Assembly (NCBI GenBank): GCA_002477955.1
Contig: DLLE01000038.1
Location: 14,389-46,252, forward strand
Direction of reading: 5' to 3'
From: Treponema sp. UBA7570
Lineage (GTDB): Bacteria > Spirochaetota > Spirochaetia > Treponematales > Treponemataceae
DNA: 31,864 nucleotides
The translations under genes were made by a program, and so were the position numbers. A model generated the notes under the pieces. The model made no database searches, had not been told where the DNA came from, and was given only the letters and a program-made list of their open reading frames with translations. Below are positions 24,768 to 31,098 of this stretch, piece after piece. The stretch's first letter is position 1. Every line of letters starts with the position of its first letter.

Positions 24768-25817
24768 CTATTTTTCTCCCCAAAGGATAATTTCTGGAGC
24801 CTGAGTATCTTTAAGGCCGAGGTTGATTTTTGCCCCGGCGCTGACTGCATTCACGTTTTTGTAAAGCTGCTTCCAGGCACCGCTTACAGTCATTTCGCTC
24901 TGTTCCCAGCCTTTTTTTGCCAAAAGAGAGCCGTCCTTAGAATTAAAATTGAATTGGAAACTTACTCCGACAGAAGGCAATATATTTTTTGAACCTTCAG
25001 AAAATTCCCTGGCGTCGTATTCCCACGAAGAACTTAGTTTTACAACGTTAGCAAAAAGCAGCTGAAGTCCTGCATCGCACACAAAATTCTGGAACGAAGG
25101 AAAAGAAAAATCAAGGCTTGCTCCAGCCTTAAAATTATTTTGCTTAAAAAAAGTTGCGGCCGCTCCCATTTTTGGAGTTGCAATTCCCGGCCATTCAGAC
25201 GCTTCGCTGCCTGTAATTCCAAGAACAGTTGTATTTCCGAGCTGTTTTCCAATATTTAGCAGGACTGCGCCAAAGCGAATGTCTTTTAAAATTCCAGCTT
25301 CGCCAAATTCATAAAAAGCGCCCAAATTTACGCCGCCACGCCAGTCAGAATTATGGCCGTAAAAAACTCCAAGCTCGGCGCTCGCTCCAACAGAAAGTTT
25401 GTCGGTTACATCTTTTGCAATATTTGCCGTAAAGTTAAAAGAATTTCCCAAATGCATATCATAAAAAGGCACAAAAACGCCCTGAACTAAAAATGAAGAA
25501 ACGCACCATCTTGAAGGAAGAAGAATACCGCCTTCAAAAGCCCCTCCAACAGATTTGTCAGATTCGTCCTTGCTGTCAAAAAGCATTGTTCCGGAAAGAT
25601 TTAAAACAGCACGCTGCTCAAAAGCCGTAAGAGCAGGATTATTTACGACAGAATCCGGAGAAACAGAAAACAACGGTCCGCCAGCAGAAGAAGAACCTTC
25701 GCTCAAAAGTTCCGGAGAAGAAATGCGGAGAAGATTTTGTCCGCCAGCCGGAGGATTATACGCATACAAGGCTGCACCAGCACATAAAACGGCAGATGCA
25801 ATAATTTTTTTAAACAT
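24768..25817 (-). CDS. Outer-membrane barrel protein, FadL/UPF0164-like
   Basis: The 349-residue protein has a signal peptide (MFKKIIASAVLCAGAALYA before YNPPAGG). SVSPDSVVNNPALTAFEQR follows, an N-terminal pattern typical of FadL/PorV-like and treponemal UPF0164 barrels. Strand-like repeats follow (VSSFLVQGVFVPFYDM, DKLSVGASAELGVFYG, FKAGASLDFSF, VNAVSAGAKINLGL). The C-terminus (LWGEK) is not a classical terminal-Phe barrel end, and the last strand may instead be the INLGL segment. AGGAG lies 7 nt before the ATG. It is the first gene of an operon with the FlgD-Ig/OmpA protein. The family call is by pattern only; ligand or partner is unknown. Confidence 0.7.
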   Translation of the reverse strand: MFKKIIASAVLCAGAALYAYNPPAGGQNLLRISSPELLSEGSSSAGGPLFSVSPDSVVNNPALTAFEQRAVLNLSGTMLFDSKDESDKSVGGAFEGGILLPSRWCVSSFLVQGVFVPFYDMHLGNSFNFTANIAKDVTDKLSVGASAELGVFYGHNSDWRGGVNLGAFYEFGEAGILKDIRFGAVLLNIGKQLGNTTVLGITGSEASEWPGIATPKMGAAATFFKQNNFKAGASLDFSFPSFQNFVCDAGLQLLFANVVKLSSSWEYDAREFSEGSKNILPSVGVSFQFNFNSKDGSLLAKKGWEQSEMTVSGAWKQLYKNVNAVSAGAKINLGLKDTQAPEIILWGEK

Positions 25818-25985
25818 ACATAAACTCCTGTATTTTTACCTGAAAATAAAGACTAAATCAGATAAAGCAGTTTCTTTATATTATAATATTTTCTATTAAA
25901 AAATTCTCGATATTATCAATTTATAGAACAAAAAAAATATAAAGATGTTTCTTCTGTAAGTCATTTTTACAGCAAATCTCTAAAA

Positions 25986-26014
25986 TTGCAATTTTTTTCG
26001 GCAAATTTTATAAT
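25986..26014 (+). promoter_or_regulatory. Promoter predicted to give a leaderless rsmI mRNA
   Basis: TTGCAA (25986-25991), a 17-nt spacer and a perfect TATAAT (26009-26014) lie 7 nt before the ATG at 26022. No ribosome site is present. The rest of the 25818-25985 spacer is very A/T-rich; a - strand TATAAT at 25880-25885 may serve the barrel operon. Confidence 0.55.
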
Positions 26015-26021
26015 GGTTTTT

Positions 26022-26735
26022 ATGAAACCAGCCCTTTATTTAATTCCGAGCAAACTTGGCGAAAACACAGAAATTGAAAGCGTTATTCCAGCAAAAAATA
26101 TCGAAACAGTAAAAAATATACGCCATTTTATTGTAGAAAGCAGAAAGTGCGCAGTTCGATTTTTGATTGAACTTGATAAAAATTTTCCGATAGATGAATG
26201 TTCTTTTTATGAACTAAGCGAGCACACAGACGAAAAAAAAGATTTGAGCAAGATTTTAAGTTTTCTTGAAAAAGGCGAGCCTATGGGAGTTTTGAGCGAT
26301 GCCGGCTGTCCTGCCGTAGGAGATCCCGGAAGCCGGGCAGTCGAAATTGCCCATAAAAAAAATCTTGAAGTAATTCCGCTGGCAGGTCCAAATTCAATGA
26401 TTATGGCGATTATGGCGAGCGGTTTTAACGGACAAAATTTTGCTTTTAACGGTTATCTTCCTGTTAAAAACGGCGAACGCGAGTCAAAGTTAAAACAGCT
26501 CGAAAACAGAATGTACAAAGAAAACCAGACTCAGCTTTTTATCGAAACTCCCTACAGAAACGAAAAAATGCTTGAGGCAATTTTGAGAATCTGCCGTCCG
26601 GAAACAAAACTTTGCGTTGCGGCTGGAATTACAACAGAAAAACAGTTTATAAAGACAAAAACCATAGTTCAGTGGAAAAAAACTCCAAAGCCTGAACTTT
26701 CAAAGATTCCTGCTATGTTTTTGATTTACAAATAA
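26022..26735 (+). CDS. rsmI: RsmI-like SAM-dependent (tetrapyrrole-methylase fold) methyltransferase
   Basis: The RsmI family 2'-O-methylates C1402 of 16S rRNA in the decoding centre. This 237-residue version has the tetrapyrrole-methylase fold marks: LYLIPSKLGE at the N-terminus, the conserved MGVLSDAGCPAVGDPGS loop, the VIPLAGPNSMIMAIMASGF block, FIETPYRNEKM, and LCVAAGITTEKQF toward the end. It is shorter than E. coli RsmI and lacks a C-terminal extension, like the compact RsmI-related proteins of some other phyla; its exact target is therefore less sure than the fold. The ATG at 26022 is chosen by homology and by the -10 box 7 nt upstream; an ATG at 26013 overlaps that -10. It is monocistronic, convergent with the BAX-inhibitor gene, and separated from it by repeat copy 3. 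Confidence 0.8.
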   Translation: MKPALYLIPSKLGENTEIESVIPAKNIETVKNIRHFIVESRKCAVRFLIELDKNFPIDECSFYELSEHTDEKKDLSKILSFLEKGEPMGVLSDAGCPAVGDPGSRAVEIAHKKNLEVIPLAGPNSMIMAIMASGFNGQNFAFNGYLPVKNGERESKLKQLENRMYKENQTQLFIETPYRNEKMLEAILRICRPETKLCVAAGITTEKQFIKTKTIVQWKKTPKPELSKIPAMFLIYK

Positions 26736-26746
26736 GGCTTAAAAAA

Positions 26747-26855
26747 TGCGTTAGCGGCAGGAAGGGCGTGCAAGGCACGTTGCGAAACGAAGCGGAGCAA
26801 TGAAGGCGAAAGCCGGAACCCTGGACAGAGCGGCCTGCAAACGCAGGCAACGCCC
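26747..26855. repeat. Structured interspersed element, copy 3
   Basis: The outer helix is TGCGTT (26747-26752)/AACGCA (26840-26845) with GCAGG (26757-26761)/CCTGC (26834-26838). The inner helix is AGGG (26763-26766)/CCCT (26819-26822), immediately followed by GGACAG (26823-26828). Internal GTGC-AAG-GCAC and GGC-GAAA-GCC hairpins are present. An alternative GGGCGT (26764-26769)/ACGCCC (26850-26855) pairing would be followed by TATTTTTT, so it may terminate the rsmI transcript. Confidence 0.65.
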
Positions 26856-26863
26856 TATTTTTT

Positions 26864-27613
26864 CTAATCTTTTCTTTTTCCGAAAAGTTTTAAAAGTGCA
26901 AGCAAAATATTTATAAAGTCGAGGTAAAGTTCAAGCGCGCCAAGAATTGCAACTTTTTTGTAATCGTCCGTATTTTTTGAATTTTCGGCTGTTTTTAAGA
27001 TTTTTTGGCTGTCGTAAGCGGTAAGCCCCGTAAAAACAAGAACTGTTGCAATGCTTACAATCAAATCCAGCATAGCAAGCGGCGCTCCTGTAAAAAACCC
27101 CAAGATAAAATGCAGGAGAGTCGCCAGAAGAATTCCCAAAAGTCCCATAACGCAGTAACGGCCGAGCTTTGTAAGATCAGATTTTGTTTTTGAACCGTAA
27201 ATGCACATTACGACAAAAGTAGCTGAAGTAGCGAGAAATGCGTTTGCAATCGAAGCAATCTGGTAAACTGCAAAAATGCTGGAAAGCGAAATTCCATTTA
27301 TGACAGAATAAAGTATAAAGGAAAATCTTGCCGTAAAAACGCTCATTGTGCGGATTTTTGCTGTTAAAAAAATTACGACTGCGATTTCGAGAAAGCACAA
27401 AAGCATAAATCCCATTCCGCGTCCCGCAAAAAGCATTTTGCCAAGATATGAAAGCTGCATGTGTCCGTCCAATGTCTGGGTAAAAATGTTTGCAGCTGTA
27501 AAATATGCGACAACTGCGCTCAAAAAAAGCGCAAATGCCATCCAGCCGTAGCAACGGCTTAAAAACTGTGATTTTTCCGCGACTGTCAAGCGGAGCGATT
27601 TTGTCTGTGTCAT
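26864..27613 (-). CDS. BAX inhibitor-1 family membrane protein
   Basis: This 249-residue integral inner-membrane protein has about seven hydrophobic helices (CYGWMAFALFLSAVVAYF, GFMLLCFLEIAVVIFL, FSFILYSVINGISLSSIF, ANAFLATSATFVVMCIYG, YCVMGLLGILLATLLHFIL, LDLIVSIATVLVFTGLTAYD, LELYLDFINILLALLKLF). These include the family landmarks GLTAYDSQKI and the late ALELYLDFINI helix with acidic residues that in homologues belong to a pH-sensitive Ca2+ leak. It resembles YbhL/YccA; YccA modulates FtsH, but which role applies here is unknown. GAGG lies 11 nt before the ATG. It is downstream of the ankyrin lipoprotein gene on the same strand, separated by a hairpin at 27641-27689. Confidence 0.9.
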   Translation of the reverse strand: MTQTKSLRLTVAEKSQFLSRCYGWMAFALFLSAVVAYFTAANIFTQTLDGHMQLSYLGKMLFAGRGMGFMLLCFLEIAVVIFLTAKIRTMSVFTARFSFILYSVINGISLSSIFAVYQIASIANAFLATSATFVVMCIYGSKTKSDLTKLGRYCVMGLLGILLATLLHFILGFFTGAPLAMLDLIVSIATVLVFTGLTAYDSQKILKTAENSKNTDDYKKVAILGALELYLDFINILLALLKLFGKRKD

Positions 27614-27640
27614 AAAACAAAAAACCTCGAAAATCAGATT

Positions 27641-27689
27641 TTAAAGCATCTCCAAAAGCCCAAAATGAACTTCTGGATTTTTGCTTTAA
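27641..27689 (-). other. Inverted repeat between ankyrin and BAX-inhibitor genes
   Basis: A perfect 8-bp repeat TTAAAGCA (27641-27648)/TGCTTTAA (27682-27689) is extended by TCCA/TGGA inside. It starts 7 nt after the ankyrin stop and ends 28 nt before the next ATG. No strong T-run follows, so it may be a weak terminator or a 3'-end stabiliser. Confidence 0.45.
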
Positions 27690-27695
27690 GATTCT

Positions 27696-30494
27696 TTATT
27701 TTAGCAATTCTGCAATTGCAGGTCTATTCCAGCGGGCTGCCATTTTTGAAGGAGTTTCGCCGCTGAGATTTTTTGCGGTGCGGTCAAGTCCAAGTTCAAG
27801 AAGATGCCGAACCTGGACATCGTTTGCAAGTCTAGCCGCATAATGCAGGATTGAATCTCCAGCAGTGTCAGTTTTGCGCGCATTGTACTTACAGATTGCA
27901 TCAAGAATTTCGACATTTCCGTTTTTAAATGCGTTTGTAAGGGCGTTGTCGCCAGTTATTGTCGCTGCAAACGGGTCTGCTCCGCGTTCAATCAAAGTAA
28001 GGGCAAGGCTCTTTTGACTAGTTGTAATCGCCATATTGAGCGGAGTTACGCCTTTTCCGTTGCGCTGGCTTACAGGATAGCCCATTTTTATAAGCGTATC
28101 GAGTTTTTGTGCAGAAACTTTCTTTTCTACGGCAATGTGAATCGGAGTATTTCCGTCAGAATCGACAATGTTGAGATTTGTGCCGAGCACAGCTCTCAGA
28201 ACGTTTTCATCATAATTCAAGACAAGGCTGAATGGACTGTCGCCGTAAGTGTCGCGGCTGAGGGGATTTCCGCCAGCAGAACGAATCAATTCTATGATTT
28301 TTATATTTCCACCCAAGGCCGCTTCATGGAACGAATTGCGTCCGTTCATTTCCTGAATCAGTGGATTTGCTCCTTTTTCGAGCAATAAATTTACCATTTC
28401 CTCGTTTCCGCTCTGGATTGCGTCTACAAGAACAGAACGTCCTGTCACGTCGGTAGAATTTACGTTTGCTCCATTTTGTATAAGAAGAACAGCCATCTGC
28501 CTTTTGTCCGAACGGCAGCAATCGCTCAAGGCAGTTTTTCCAGAAAGGTTTTGAGAGTTTACATCGAATCCAAGAGAAATTACTGACTGCGCAGCCTGAA
28601 GACTGTTCCATTTTACTGCATAGTGCAACGGAGTGTTTCCAAGATGATCGCGTGTAAGATTTGAACGAGTGTCCGTAATAATTCCGTTTTCAACAAGAAT
28701 ATTTATTGTCGAAGAGGAATCAGCCTTTACAGCCGCAAAGAGAGCAGATTCTCCATTTGCATTTACAGCATTCACATTTGCGCCTTTTTGAATAAGGGCA
28801 GAAACCGCTTCATCAAGTTTCCATTCACATGCGTAATGAAGAGGAGTATTGCCAGAACCGTCAGAAGCGTTCAATGTCTGGCTGGTAATAAGCCAGTCCT
28901 GCACTTCTCCACCCTGTGCCAGGGCAATGCGAAGCGGAGAATTGTTTTCTGTGTTTGAAGCAAAAATATCGGCATTTTTTGAAAGCAAAAGATCGCCCAC
29001 GTCTTTTTTGTTTTTGCGGACAGCAAGGAAAAGAACAGAGTCTCCATCTTTGTTACGCGCGTTTACATCTGCTCCAGTTTCTACGAGAAATTTTATGTAG
29101 CCGAACGAGCTGCCTTTTATAAGAGCAATGTGCAGAGGAGTATTTCCGGCACTGTCTTTAGAAAGCACATTCTGAGGAGTAATCAAAGTTTTGAGCATAT
29201 CAATCGAAGGACTTTCTAGCGCACGTGTAAGAGGCGTGTTTCCTTCCATATCTTCTGCGTTTATGTCGGCGCCTGCGCGGGCATAAAAAATCACGTGTTC
29301 AGTATTGTTTTTTTCGATTGCAAGGCTTAGCGGAGTTACACCTTTTTTGTTTCTTTCGTTTACAGGCGCTCCGTGGTTTATCAGAACAGAAAGCACATCT
29401 GTCTTTACAGCAGCCATTGTGCAGACATGAAGAACAGTATCGCCATACATATCTTTCTGAGTAACATCGGCGTTCGCAGACAAAAGCACGTTGTACATTT
29501 CAAGTTGTTTTTCCGCAGGAATTATAAGCAAGAAAGGCGATTTTCCAACAGCATCGAGAGCATCAACCTTCGCACCTGCATCAAGCAAAATCTTTGCAAT
29601 TTCTACGCGTCCATAACGAACAGCTTCGTGCAATGGAGTTGAACCTGCAATATCCTGGGCCTGCAAAATATCCGAAATCCGGACAGGAGTTTTTTCGTTA
29701 AGAAAGTAATTTACAATTCCCGTATGGCCAAGAATCGTCGCAAAATGAAGAGGAGTCTGCCCGTCGGCAAAACGCAGCATCGTGTTGTGAGTGCGCACAG
29801 AATCTTCAAAATAAGCAAAGTCTCCTCGCTCACACTCGCATCCAGCCTGCAAAAGCGCAGCCGCAATTCTGACAGGAACAGTTTCGTCTGCACGCTTATA
29901 GCACAGAGAAAGAGGAGTGTCGCCTTCATTGTTTTTTACAGAAAGCGGAAGCTGCTTTTTTATGCAAAAATCAATCGCTTTTTCGTCGTCCGTCCGAACA
30001 AAATAATGGACAATCGAATCTCCGTTTATAGCGCGAATCTGCCCGGTTTTTTCGGTAATCATTACTTCATACCAAAGTTCATTTTTTGCAAGCGCAAGCT
30101 GGAGTGCGGAATTTTCAGAGGCATCCTTTGCAAAAATATTCGCTCCCATCTGAATCAAAATTTTTGCAGATTCAATATTGTCATTTTTTACCGCAACCAA
30201 AAGCGGAGTATCGCCGTCTGCATTTTCAATTTCCGTGCCGGCATTTTTAAAGGCAAAAAAAGCAATCAAATCAGCTTCGTTAATTCGCGCGCAGACATGA
30301 AGCGCAGTGTCGCCGTTTTTATCCTGAGCGTTGATGTCGGTTTTTGTAATAAAAAGCCCTTTTGCTTCTTCGTAACGCCCTTCTTTCAGCAATTTTTGAA
30401 CAGACTCATCTTTTTCAACTGCCGTCGAATTGCATGATAAAAAAGCAAGGCAAAAAAACAAGGCAAAAAAACTAAATATCTTTAAATTTTTCAT
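27696..30494 (-). CDS. Ankyrin-repeat lipoprotein (about 26 repeats)
   Basis: The 932-residue protein has a lipoprotein signal with a Cys at residue 21 (CLAFLSCNS), predicting a lipid-anchored exported protein. After a short acidic linker, almost the whole length is about 26 tandem ankyrin units of about 33 residues, recognisable by G(N/D)TPLHxA starts and GADVNA-type ends (DTALHVCAR, STPLHEAVRYGR, NTPLHYACEW, NTPIHIAVEK, DSILHYAAR). A few units are irregular; the fifth has a longer insertion near CECERGDFAYF. No enzyme domain is attached. Such arrays form solenoids for protein binding; the partner is unknown. GGGAG lies 5 nt before the ATG at 30494, which decides against a longer start 21 nt upstream. 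A possible promoter is at 30534-30561. The BAX-inhibitor gene follows. Confidence 0.92.
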   Translation of the reverse strand: MKNLKIFSFFALFFCLAFLSCNSTAVEKDESVQKLLKEGRYEEAKGLFITKTDINAQDKNGDTALHVCARINEADLIAFFAFKNAGTEIENADGDTPLLVAVKNDNIESAKILIQMGANIFAKDASENSALQLALAKNELWYEVMITEKTGQIRAINGDSIVHYFVRTDDEKAIDFCIKKQLPLSVKNNEGDTPLSLCYKRADETVPVRIAAALLQAGCECERGDFAYFEDSVRTHNTMLRFADGQTPLHFATILGHTGIVNYFLNEKTPVRISDILQAQDIAGSTPLHEAVRYGRVEIAKILLDAGAKVDALDAVGKSPFLLIIPAEKQLEMYNVLLSANADVTQKDMYGDTVLHVCTMAAVKTDVLSVLINHGAPVNERNKKGVTPLSLAIEKNNTEHVIFYARAGADINAEDMEGNTPLTRALESPSIDMLKTLITPQNVLSKDSAGNTPLHIALIKGSSFGYIKFLVETGADVNARNKDGDSVLFLAVRKNKKDVGDLLLSKNADIFASNTENNSPLRIALAQGGEVQDWLITSQTLNASDGSGNTPLHYACEWKLDEAVSALIQKGANVNAVNANGESALFAAVKADSSSTINILVENGIITDTRSNLTRDHLGNTPLHYAVKWNSLQAAQSVISLGFDVNSQNLSGKTALSDCCRSDKRQMAVLLIQNGANVNSTDVTGRSVLVDAIQSGNEEMVNLLLEKGANPLIQEMNGRNSFHEAALGGNIKIIELIRSAGGNPLSRDTYGDSPFSLVLNYDENVLRAVLGTNLNIVDSDGNTPIHIAVEKKVSAQKLDTLIKMGYPVSQRNGKGVTPLNMAITTSQKSLALTLIERGADPFAATITGDNALTNAFKNGNVEILDAICKYNARKTDTAGDSILHYAARLANDVQVRHLLELGLDRTAKNLSGETPSKMAARWNRPAIAELLK

Positions 30495-30533
30495 GCTGTC
30501 TCCCGTAATTTTCAAGTAAAATTTCTTTGTTAA

Positions 30534-30561
30534 ATTATCGGAAGAAAAAATTTGAAGTTAA
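30534..30561 (-). promoter_or_regulatory. Weak putative promoter of the ankyrin gene
   Basis: On the - strand GATAAT (30534-30539) lies 40 nt upstream of the ATG. TTAACT (30556-30561), 16 nt farther up, is a weak -35. The short leader contains GGGAG. Confidence 0.3.
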
Positions 30562-30592
30562 GAAAACCTGAATACTAAATCAAGAAAAAAAA

Positions 30593-30910
30593 CTACAACT
30601 TTTTTGCAAGTTCCAGAAACCGCCTAAAAGCCGAATTCTGTTTTTTTAATTCCCGGGAACCGCGCGTAATTTTGCACAGCGACATTCCAAATTTTCTGGC
30701 AATTTCGCGTTGTGTAGTGCCTTTGTCGATTTCCTTAACCAAAAGCCAGCGGGTCGCAAAATCCCTCATTTCTGCAGGAGTAAAAAGGCAGCCGAAAAAA
30801 TCATAAATCGTCTGTGGATCATTGTTTTTTGCAATTAAATTACACATTTCGCGCAAACCGTCATCAAGCAGAGCATTGCGTTCGTTTTCTGAAATTTCGT
30901 TCTGTTCCAT
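30593..30910 (-). CDS. trpR: Trp repressor family regulator
   Basis: TrpR binds tryptophan and then represses trp or aromatic genes. This 105-residue protein matches the family over its full length: LREMCNLIAKNN, FFGCLFTPAEMRDFATRW (with the corepressor-contacting Arg in ATRW), VKEIDKG, and a helix-turn-helix TTQREIARKFGMSLCKITRG with the ITRGS signature, then a helical tail FRRFLELAKKL. It is closer to true TrpR than to the YerC-type relatives because of the QREI...ITRGS recognition region. The ATG at 30910 (MEQNEIS) is preferred over a 40-residue upstream extension, because GATAAT ends 7 nt before it and the extension has no family similarity. No trp gene is adjacent; aroC is 29 kb away and I see no CTAG-type operator at it. 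Confidence 0.88.
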   Translation of the reverse strand: MEQNEISENERNALLDDGLREMCNLIAKNNDPQTIYDFFGCLFTPAEMRDFATRWLLVKEIDKGTTQREIARKFGMSLCKITRGSRELKKQNSAFRRFLELAKKL

Positions 30911-30917
30911 AGAAACA

Positions 30918-30947
30918 ATTATCTTACAAAAACGGCAAAAGGTCAAA
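30918..30947 (-). promoter_or_regulatory. Promoter predicted to give a leaderless trpR mRNA
   Basis: On the - strand TTGACC (30942-30947, 5/6 to consensus), an 18-nt spacer and GATAAT (30918-30923, 5/6) stand 7 nt before the ATG at 30910. No Shine-Dalgarno sequence is present. Confidence 0.6.
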
Positions 30948-31010
30948 TTATCAAAATTTTGGAGCGCATTTTCGGTCAAGCCGGCTCTGCACGGTTCCGC
31001 TTCCGCTGCA

Positions 31011-31049
31011 TTTTTGCGGCAATTTCGCAAAGCTCAATCACCGCAAAAA
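31011..31049. other. Inverted repeat between the ABC ATPase gene and trpR
   Basis: A perfect 9-bp pair TTTTTGCGG (31011-31019)/CCGCAAAAA (31041-31049) lies 50 nt past the ABC-ATPase stop on the - strand. No T-run follows the stem on that strand. It might end the transporter transcript or be a small repeat. Confidence 0.4.
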
Positions 31050-31098
31050 CTTACGCCGTTCCGATCCGGGCTAAGATTTTCCTTAAAGCAGAATTTTT

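Noticed and set aside
29724..30437. 237-codon open frame on + opposite the ankyrin gene
   Set aside because: It is a shadow of the repeat-rich ankyrin gene: the product is Arg/Lys/Phe-rich with no domain and no ribosome site, while the - strand protein is clearly real.
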